Shown here piece after piece: positions 1 to 4,322 of a DNA stretch of 6,457 nucleotides. The notes beneath the pieces are model-generated. The model was given only the letters and a program-made list of their open reading frames with translations. It was not told the DNA's origin and ran no database searches. This stretch comes from Methanobacteriota archaeon (GTDB lineage Archaea; Hydrothermarchaeota; Hydrothermarchaeia; Hydrothermarchaeales; SZUA-236), in assembly GCA_003695745.1 (NCBI GenBank), contig RFHW01000116.1, positions 1 through 6,457 on the forward strand. The letters run 5' to 3'. The first letter of the stretch is position 1. Each line of letters opens with the position of its first letter. The position numbers were made by a program, and so were the translations under genes.

Positions 1-2
1 AC

Positions 3-521
3 AACTTCCATCTCTCCGATGAGTTCCCGAAGATGGACAGGTACACGTGGTTCGAGAAGTTCGACTACTGGGGCGCCTTCTGGGGTCTTGTGATCGTCAT
101 CGGCAGCGGGCTTCCCCTGTGGTTCAAGGAGTTCTTTGTCAACGTGTTGCCCCCACGCTTCTTGAGCGTGCTGCCCATCTTCCACGGCGACGAGGCGACG
201 CTGGCAGCGGCCTTCCTCTTCACCATACACTGGTACAACGTGCACTACAACTTCGAGGTCTTCCCTGCGACGCTGCGGTGGCTACACGGCCATGCAACGA
301 TCCATGAGATGGAGAAGTACCATCCCCTTGAGCTTGAGAGGATAAAGGAGGCCATGGCAAAGGGCGAGCCCATGCCGCCCAAGAACCAGCTTGTGGAGAG
401 CCTTTCACCGATACAGAGGATACTGGACAGCTTAAACAGCCTCTATCCCATCGGGATACTGGTGTTCCTCATGTGGGTGGTCTTCGACATCTACTTCATA
501 AAGCTGGCGACCCACCTGTGA
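3..521 (+). CDS. C-terminal part of a membrane cytochrome b-type subunit (5' end outside window)
   Basis: The reading frame is open from position 3 to the TGA at 519-521 and has no upstream stop, so this is the last 172 residues of a longer protein; the ATG at 33 is internal. The visible part has a hydrophobic helix beginning with FDYWGAFWG, a second (TLAAAFLFTIHWYNVHYN) and a last one near the end (PIGILVFLMWVVFDIYF). Histidines in FHGDEA and in IHWYNVH sit where heme-b ligands sit in the di-heme cytochrome b/b561 subunits of formate dehydrogenases, hydrogenases and multiheme cytochrome complexes. The FDYWGAFWG stretch is typical of that group. Such subunits move electrons between the quinone pool and a partner dehydrogenase or cytochrome c. 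The partner is not visible, so the exact complex is unknown. The His/Glu-rich loop between the last two helices (LHGHATIHEMEKYHP) is probably cytoplasmic and could bind metal. Confidence 0.75.
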   Translation, partial: NFHLSDEFPKMDRYTWFEKFDYWGAFWGLVIVIGSGLPLWFKEFFVNVLPPRFLSVLPIFHGDEATLAAAFLFTIHWYNVHYNFEVFPATLRWLHGHATIHEMEKYHPLELERIKEAMAKGEPMPPKNQLVESLSPIQRILDSLNSLYPIGILVFLMWVVFDIYFIKLATHL

Positions 522-570
522 GGAGGGCGCCCCTTTTCCATCTTCTTTTTAGCCTTCTTTTATCACTATT
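522..570 (+). terminator. T-rich intergenic tract, possible archaeal-type terminator
   Basis: The 49 bases between the cytochrome stop and the next small gene are pyrimidine-rich on the plus strand, with T runs at 534-537, 546-550 and 558-561. There is no convincing GC-rich hairpin. Runs of T without a stem are what archaeal RNA polymerase uses to terminate. The same A/T-rich stretch could equally contribute a weak promoter for the small gene at 571, or be crossed by read-through transcription. I cannot tell these apart from sequence. Confidence 0.3.
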
Positions 571-681
571 ATGTCGGGAGATATTATCAAAAGGGCTTCA
601 GAGCTGTTCTTCATGATAGCTGTGGTCGTCCTCTTTTTAGCCCTCTTCCTCTATCCCATCTATGTGCTGGTGCTCAGATGA
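571..681 (+). CDS. 36-residue single-pass membrane miniprotein
   Basis: ATG at 571, TGA at 679-681. The product begins MSGDIIKRASELFF and continues as one long hydrophobic helix (about residues 13-35: FFMIAVVVLFLALFLYPIYV), ending in LVLR. The short basic N-terminus and single helix fit a small bitopic membrane subunit or accessory peptide. Its stop overlaps the start of the next gene as ATGA (678-681), which strongly suggests translational coupling and is the main reason to call it real. No good Shine-Dalgarno sequence precedes the ATG. Small one-helix subunits of this kind are common in respiratory complexes, and the cytochrome b gene lies just upstream, but I recognise no named family. Confidence 0.65.
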   Translation: MSGDIIKRASELFFMIAVVVLFLALFLYPIYVLVLR

Positions 682-1028
682 GCGAGACTGACACTATACG
701 GCTTAAAAACGGGCTCGAGATAAAGCGGGGCGAGGCCGAGAGGATCCTTGAGACCGTCGGAAAGCTGAACCCTGATTTCACCATACGAAAAAAGAAGCTC
801 ATGATAGACGGCATGCTCTTCTTCTTCGGACCCCTCTTCGTGGCCTATTACCTTGTCACAGGCGAGGGCGCCATACTCCTCTATGTAGGGCTTTTCAGCG
901 CCATCACAGGGCTCCACGGGCTGCAGAGATATCTGGAGCTCCACAAGGAGCTCAGAGAGCTGAGATCCCGCGTTGGGGAGGATGAGCTGAGGGAGATTGT
1001 AGATGAGCTCCGGGGTTTCGTGGGCTGA
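678..1028 (+). CDS. small two-helix membrane protein of unknown function
   Basis: This 116-residue protein starts at the ATG that overlaps the stop of the preceding miniprotein gene. Residues 1-42 are hydrophilic and charged (ending IRKKKL). Two hydrophobic segments follow at about 45-62 (DGMLFFFGPLFVAYYLV) and 65-82 (AILLYVGLFSAITGLHGL). The tail (about 84-116) is a highly charged Glu/Arg/Leu helix with heptad-like spacing (LELHKELRELRSRV), probably a short coiled coil. The KKK before helix 1 and the charged tail suggest both ends lie in the cytoplasm. I do not recognise a family. Position and coupling place it in a set of small membrane proteins downstream of the cytochrome b subunit, so a role as assembly factor or accessory subunit is a guess from context only. 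Confidence 0.8.
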   Translation: MSETDTIRLKNGLEIKRGEAERILETVGKLNPDFTIRKKKLMIDGMLFFFGPLFVAYYLVTGEGAILLYVGLFSAITGLHGLQRYLELHKELRELRSRVGEDELREIVDELRGFVG

Positions 1029-1088
1029 TACATACATAATGGCTGAGGTCATAGGACGATCGATCCATGGGAGATTATCTCAGGGATA

Positions 1089-1271
1089 TTGTTCCTGCTG
1101 AGCTTTTACCTGTCCAGGAACTACCAGATAACAAAGCACGACGGCTTCTGGTTCTTCATGGCCCTCTTCACAGCAGGCATGACGGGCGTGATGGTCGCAG
1201 GGTCAACATACATCCCTATCCTCTTCCTCATCGCCTCGGCCTCCCTATTTACCGCAACCTACACCCTCTGA
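1089..1271 (+). CDS. small membrane protein with uncertain or frame-disrupted start
   Basis: The frame ending at TGA 1269-1271 encodes membrane helices FWFFMALFTAGMTGVMVAGS and YIPILFLIASASLFTAT, preceded by a half helix. The first conventional start is TTG at 1089, but it would cut through a hydrophobic segment: the frame upstream continues plausibly as IDPWEIISGILFLLSFYL back to a stop at 1044-1046, with no ATG, GTG or TTG. An ATG at 1039 in another frame reads MAEVIGRSIHG and stops at the TGA at 1102-1104. Joining the two frames near the CGATCGATC at 1057-1065 would give a sensible 77- or 78-residue protein with three helices. The annotated start is therefore only the minimal one. The 3' end overlaps the convergent diamide synthase gene by 23 nt. 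The family is unknown; it is probably part of the same small-membrane-protein set. Confidence 0.5.
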   Translation: MFLLSFYLSRNYQITKHDGFWFFMALFTAGMTGVMVAGSTYIPILFLIASASLFTATYTL

Positions 1272-2607
1272 CCAGATTCTTTACCATATCGCCGTAGCCA
1301 AGGGGATGGACGTGCATATAGCCTGCCAGGACATTGTCTTTCATGATCCCGTCATGTGCCCCGTCTATCCCGGCCCCCCTCTCTGTTCGGAAGGCGAAAT
1401 CGACTTTCCCCTTCAATATGGCCCTGGAGTGATGGAACTCGTGGCCGAGGATCGTCTCACCCCTCCTGCAGAGCAGGTTGTCCTTCACCGCCCTGTTTAT
1501 GGTGTAGCCCATGCCCACATATGAATCCTGCATCTCTGTTTCGATGGGCAGGAAACCGACCATCTCAAACCTGCCCTCCCCGGTTATGATGGACTCGCCC
1601 AGGTACATGAGGCCGCCGCACTCTCCATAGACCCTGCCGCCTCTGGCGCAGAAATCATGGACATCAGCTCTGAACCTCCTGTTTTTCTCAAGCTCCTCTG
1701 CAAAGACCTCCGGGAAGCCGCCGCCGATATAGAGCAGGTCGATTGGGGGGAGCCTCCTGTCCTTCAGGGCATCTATGTATGTCACGTTGCCGGCGGCTGA
1801 GAGCTGGGCCAGGGTCTCGGTATAATAGAATCTGAATGCCCTGTCATAGACGATGCCGATCCTCACATCACCCCTTTCAAAACCCGGTCCATGGGCGTCA
1901 GGCACCTCGATCTCACCGGCCGATCTGGCTATCTCCAGCACCCGGTCCATATCCACATATTCCTCTATCAAAGAGGCCAGTGGCTTTAGGTCGCTCTCTG
2001 TTTCATGGATGGGTACAAGGCCGAGGTGTCTTTCAGGGAGCCTGAGCGACGGGCTGTCAGGCAGGGCGCCCAGGACCTCAACCCCTGCAAGCTCTTCAAC
2101 GGCCTCTTTCACCTTCTCCCTGTGCCTCTCGCTTCCCACCATGTTCAGGACAACACCCGCCACATCGACCTCCGGGTCAAAGTCCTTAAAACCCCTGATC
2201 AGGGGCGCAGCGCTTCGCGCCATCTTCTTGGCCCCCACCGTCAGGATGACCGGGGCCTTCAGGATCTTGGCTGTCTGGGCGGTGCTGCCCCTTTCATCTA
2301 TGCTGTCGTGGCTGTCGAACAGGCCCATCACACCTTCTATGACCGCGATCTGGGCGTTCTCACATCCTGCTGCAAAGGACCTGAGCAGGGCATCCCGGCT
2401 GAGGATATAGCTGTCAAGGTTCCTTGAGCCCCTGCCGGTGGCTGCCCGGTGGTGCATGGGGTCTATGTAGTCAGGCCCGGCCTTGAAAGGGGCAACAGAG
2501 AGCCCTCGATCTGTGAGGGCCTTCATCAGACCGATGGAGAGCACCGTCTTGCCCACGCCTGACCCGACGCCTCCAATCACAATCCTTGGCGTGTCCACCA
2601 CTGTCAT
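1249..2607 (-). CDS. cbiA: cobyrinate / Ni-sirohydrochlorin a,c-diamide synthase (CbiA/CobB/CfbB family)
   Basis: The protein is 452 residues, the usual family length. These enzymes use ATP and glutamine to amidate the a and c acetate side chains of a corrin precursor (cobyrinate, for cobalamin) or of Ni-sirohydrochlorin (CfbB, for methanogen coenzyme F430). The N-terminal half is a dethiobiotin-synthetase-like ATPase with P-loop GVGSGVGKT at 13-21 and the family motif KAGPDYIDP at 42-50. The C-terminal half is a class I glutamine amidotransferase: YIGGGFPE, the nucleophile Cys330 in YGECGGLMYL, a GHEFHHS motif at 388-394, and the catalytic-type histidine in YMHVHPLG (432/434). The ATG at 2607 is chosen because the conserved N-terminus starts just after it and a TATA-like box lies about 28 nt upstream; the frame is open further upstream, but that reads non-family sequence. 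It stands alone here without other cobalamin genes, so the corrin and F430 roles cannot be separated. Confidence 0.93.
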   Translation of the reverse strand: MTVVDTPRIVIGGVGSGVGKTVLSIGLMKALTDRGLSVAPFKAGPDYIDPMHHRAATGRGSRNLDSYILSRDALLRSFAAGCENAQIAVIEGVMGLFDSHDSIDERGSTAQTAKILKAPVILTVGAKKMARSAAPLIRGFKDFDPEVDVAGVVLNMVGSERHREKVKEAVEELAGVEVLGALPDSPSLRLPERHLGLVPIHETESDLKPLASLIEEYVDMDRVLEIARSAGEIEVPDAHGPGFERGDVRIGIVYDRAFRFYYTETLAQLSAAGNVTYIDALKDRRLPPIDLLYIGGGFPEVFAEELEKNRRFRADVHDFCARGGRVYGECGGLMYLGESIITGEGRFEMVGFLPIETEMQDSYVGMGYTINRAVKDNLLCRRGETILGHEFHHSRAILKGKVDFAFRTERGAGIDGAHDGIMKDNVLAGYMHVHPLGYGDMVKNLVRGCRLR

Positions 2608-2614
2608 TCGGGTA

Positions 2615-2624
2615 GATTTATATC
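2615..2624 (+). promoter_or_regulatory. TATA-like box for the universal stress protein gene
   Basis: The plus strand reads ATTTATATCC. A start site about 26 nt downstream falls near 2646, leaving a leader of about 17 nt that contains the AGAGGGAT ribosome site at 2648-2655 before the ATG at 2663. The box lies inside the presumed promoter of the divergent diamide synthase gene, so the two transcription complexes would compete or be regulated jointly. Confidence 0.5.
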
Positions 2625-2630
2625 CCTGTT

Positions 2631-2640
2631 GATATAAAAT
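2631..2640 (-). promoter_or_regulatory. TATA-like box for the a,c-diamide synthase gene, leaderless-type spacing
   Basis: Read on the minus strand this is ATTTTATATC, centred about 28 nt before the ATG at 2607. Archaeal TATA boxes are centred about 26-28 nt before the transcript start, so transcription would begin at or next to the A of the ATG. No Shine-Dalgarno sequence lies between box and ATG (the bases just before ATG are CTACCCGA), which agrees with a leaderless mRNA. A bacterial -10 reading is possible but explains the missing ribosome site less well. Confidence 0.55.
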
Positions 2641-2647
2641 GATATGC

Positions 2648-2655
2648 AGAGGGAT
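2648..2655 (+). promoter_or_regulatory. ribosome binding site that decides the stress-protein start
   Basis: AGAGGGAT lies 7 nt before the ATG at 2663. An earlier in-frame ATG at 2639 would add eight residues before the conserved MYKRILLPTDGS start and has no ribosome site, so 2663 is preferred. Confidence 0.6.
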
Positions 2656-2662
2656 TGTAACC

Positions 2663-3088
2663 ATGTACAAGCGGATCCTCCTTCCAACAGACGGCTCTGA
2701 GAGCGCGGAGAAGGCGGCCGCACACGCCATTGAGCTTGCAAGGTCCGCCGGCGCAGAGCTGGTGGCCCTTTATGTCATAGACACCTCCTCCTTCGTCAGC
2801 CTCCCTGAGACATTCATGTGGGAGAACGTGAGAGAGCTCCTGGCAGAGGAGGGGGAGAAGGCACTGGAGTCTGTGAAAAGGCAGGCGCGGCAAAACAACG
2901 TGCCTGTGAAGACCCTTTTAAAGGAGGGGAGCCCGGCAAGGGAGATCGTAAACACGGCAGAAGATGAAAAGGCGGACCTCATCGTCATGGGGACCTCAGG
3001 GAGGACAGGGCTTGACAGGTTCCTCCTGGGGAGCGTGTCTGAAAAAGTGCTGAGGGCGGCTCACACGCCTGTTATGATAATCAAATGA
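2663..3088 (+). CDS. universal stress protein (UspA family, ATP-binding type)
   Basis: This is a single Usp domain of 141 residues, the usual length for one-domain family members. It opens with the typical strand and loop MYKRILLPTDGSE and ends with the nucleotide-binding signature G-x2-G-x9-G-S at residues 110-124 (GTSGRTGLDRFLLGS), followed by VSEKVLRAAHTPVMIIK. The complete signature places it with the ATP-binding members (MJ0577-like) rather than the non-binding UspA type. Such proteins are soluble dimers that act in stress or energy-state responses; the specific target is not known. It is divergent from the diamide synthase gene across a 55-nt promoter region and convergent with the iron regulator gene, whose stop region it overlaps by 8 nt. 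No signal peptide or membrane segment is present. Confidence 0.95.
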   Translation: MYKRILLPTDGSESAEKAAAHAIELARSAGAELVALYVIDTSSFVSLPETFMWENVRELLAEEGEKALESVKRQARQNNVPVKTLLKEGSPAREIVNTAEDEKADLIVMGTSGRTGLDRFLLGSVSEKVLRAAHTPVMIIK

Positions 3089-3509
3089 CGGCGTCCCTCT
3101 TGCAGCATTCACCGGGGGGTATGGGGTTGCCGTGGGGGCACCTCCTTGGATGGTCCAATAATGTGCAGACCGCGTCGGCGAACTCCCTTGACATGTGGTG
3201 CTCCATGCCGCAGACCACGGTCTCATCCACATCCCTTCCAAGGGTCCTTTTCATGAGCGCCTCAATGAGACGGTGGTTCCTTATTATCCTGGTGGCGGCC
3301 CTTCTACCCTTCTCTGTGAGCTCCACACCCTCCCGCTTCACATAGTTGACAAGGCCCTGCTCCTCAAGTTTCCTGAGCATCTGAACAGCGCTTGGAGGGG
3401 ACACGCCCAGCCCGTCTGAGACCATGCTTATCCTTACCAGGCCCTCGCCCTTTTCCTCAAAGACCCAGAGCAGCTCCAGGTATTCTTCAACGCTCTCGCT
3501 CAGGTTCAA
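3081..3509 (-). CDS. DtxR/MntR-family metal-dependent transcriptional repressor (no SH3/FeoA domain)
   Basis: This 142-residue protein has an intact winged helix (1-70) with recognition helix VSPPSAVQMLRKLEEQGLV and wing VELTEKGRRAA, then the metal-binding and dimerisation domain. Ligand positions of the family are visible: Glu9, His79 and Glu83 (NHRLIEAL), Cys100, Glu103 and His104 (VVCGMEHH). Cys100 matches the iron-sensing DtxR/IdeR type, while Glu9, in place of DtxR Met10, resembles the acidic residue of MntR. A Cys-rich tail follows (Cys115, Cys124, Cys135, Cys136; CPHGNPIPPGECC). The start is TTG at 3509, overlapping the upstream stop as TTGA, so translation is coupled. It is the last gene of the iron operon and the best candidate for its Fe(II)-responsive repressor. 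Mn(II) sensing is the alternative. Confidence 0.9.
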   Translation of the reverse strand: MNLSESVEEYLELLWVFEEKGEGLVRISMVSDGLGVSPPSAVQMLRKLEEQGLVNYVKREGVELTEKGRRAATRIIRNHRLIEALMKRTLGRDVDETVVCGMEHHMSREFADAVCTLLDHPRRCPHGNPIPPGECCKRDAVI

Positions 3510-4162
3510 TGCCTCTCACACCTCACATAGATCTCGTCGGCGATCTCGGCATCAAGGGCTATCTGGGTCTCCTCGACCTCTATCACATAGGAGGGGAAGG
3601 TCTGGAGCAGCCTGACCGGCAGGCCCGGGACGATGCCCATGGCCATGAGCCTCTGAAGCCTCTCATGCCTCCTGGATGTGATGTAGGCTATCCTTCCCTC
3701 GCACCCGACCTCCAGCTCGGTGAGCGGCGAGATCAGCCTCTCTATCTTCTCCCGGCCCTCCTCGCAGCACCTCCCCGGCGGGATGGGGTTGCCGTCCGGA
3801 CAGAGCCTTGGATGCCCCAGAAGGGTGCACACGCTCTCGTCCACCCCACGGGGAAGGGCGTGCTCGAAGCGGCAGGCCGCCTCCTCCACCCTTTCCTCGG
3901 CCATCTCAAGGACGTCCACAAGGAGCCTCTCGGCCAGCCGATGGCGTCTGATGATGTCCCGGGCCTCGCCCTTCCCCTTTTCTGTGAGACGCACGTTGCC
4001 GCCTTTCACCTCCACAGAGCCCTCCTCCGCAAGCTCGTCCAGTGCAGACTCCAGGTCATAATCTGCAGAGAGGAGGTCCTCCTTTCTCACAGCAGATAGC
4101 CCCTCCTCCTCCGTCTTTATCCAGAGGATCTCCAGGACCTCCTCCGCCTCATTGCTGGGCAT
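3506..4162 (-). CDS. DtxR-like protein with C-terminal FeoA domain and weak winged helix
   Basis: This 218-residue protein has three parts. Residues 1-70 align with a DtxR winged helix (EEVLEILW at the start, VRLTEKGKGEA as the wing), but the segment where the recognition helix should be (about 26-50: RKEDLLSADYDLESALDEL) is shortened and lacks the S-P-S-V type sequence. Residues 70-140 are the metal and dimer domain with His74, Glu78, Cys97, Glu100, His101, then Cys112, Cys121, Cys132, Cys133 in the loop CPDGNPIPPGRCC. Residues 143-215 form a FeoA/SH3-like domain (LMAMGIVPGLPVRLLQ, IALDAEIADEIYV). The ATG at 4162 is chosen over an in-frame GTG at 4171 because GGAGGT lies 7 nt upstream. It may be a repressor, a partner of the second paralogue, or a metal-loaded FeoA-type modulator of FeoB. 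Confidence 0.88.
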   Translation of the reverse strand: MPSNEAEEVLEILWIKTEEEGLSAVRKEDLLSADYDLESALDELAEEGSVEVKGGNVRLTEKGKGEARDIIRRHRLAERLLVDVLEMAEERVEEAACRFEHALPRGVDESVCTLLGHPRLCPDGNPIPPGRCCEEGREKIERLISPLTELEVGCEGRIAYITSRRHERLQRLMAMGIVPGLPVRLLQTFPSYVIEVEETQIALDAEIADEIYVRCERH

Positions 4163-4322
4163 CCCTTGCACCTCCTCTTATCCTTCTTATGGCTGAGGCT
4201 ATCCTTGAGGGCGGAGGAGCTGAGTAGCCGCAGGCCGGGCACCTGCACTCGCCGCAGCCCTGCTTTCCGCAGGCGCTGCATGCCTCGGCATCGAACTCGT
4301 ATCCGCACATATCACATCTCAC
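4149..4322 (-). CDS. 57-residue protein with four CxxC pairs, coupled to FeoB
   Basis: A short frame lies between feoB and the regulator, starting at GTG 4322, which overlaps the feoB stop as GTGA, and ending in TGA at 4149-4151 inside the next gene. The product begins M/V-RCDMCGYEFDAEACSACGK and has Cys3/6, Cys15/18, Cys23/26 and Cys28/31, all as CxxC, within the first 31 residues. The tail is basic (SRIASAIRRIRGGARDAQQ). The CGYEF and CPACGY knuckles are rubredoxin or zinc-ribbon-like. I recall small Cys-rich proteins of this general form beside feoB in anaerobes, possibly playing the part FeoC plays in enterobacteria, but this cannot be checked here. It could bind Zn, Fe or an Fe-S cluster. 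The ribosome site GAGGTG at 4328-4333 supports the GTG start. Confidence 0.85.
   Translation of the reverse strand: MRCDMCGYEFDAEACSACGKQGCGECRCPACGYSAPPPSRIASAIRRIRGGARDAQQ
4170..4177 (-). promoter_or_regulatory. strong ribosome binding site deciding the DtxR-FeoA start
   Basis: The minus strand reads GAGGAGGT, a near-perfect anti-16S match, ending 7 nt before the ATG at 4162. It lies inside the Cys-rich gene, so the downstream regulator can be initiated independently as well as by coupling. Confidence 0.8.

Noticed and set aside
1853..2410. A 185-codon plus-strand frame inside the diamide synthase gene
   Set aside because: It is a Ser/Pro/Arg-rich shadow of the conserved P-loop enzyme on the other strand, with no family features.
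2608..2662. A cobalamin riboswitch upstream of the diamide synthase gene
   Set aside because: The intergenic region is only 55 nt and the likely leader is nearly zero, far too short for that element.
2608..2730. A longer start for the diamide synthase at 2730
   Set aside because: The extra 41 residues do not resemble the family and would run through the divergent promoter and into the stress protein gene.
3392..4099. A 235-codon open frame on the plus strand across the two regulator genes
   Set aside because: It is antisense to the DtxR-like genes with their clear motifs, is rich in Pro/Arg/Leu with no recognisable domain, and reflects high-GC antisense openness.
4117..4308. A 63-codon minus-strand frame between feoB and the regulator
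   Set aside because: It is out of frame with the four-CxxC protein over the same span, is mostly Arg/Leu/Ser, and has no ribosome site; the Cys-rich frame has coupling and regular cysteine spacing.
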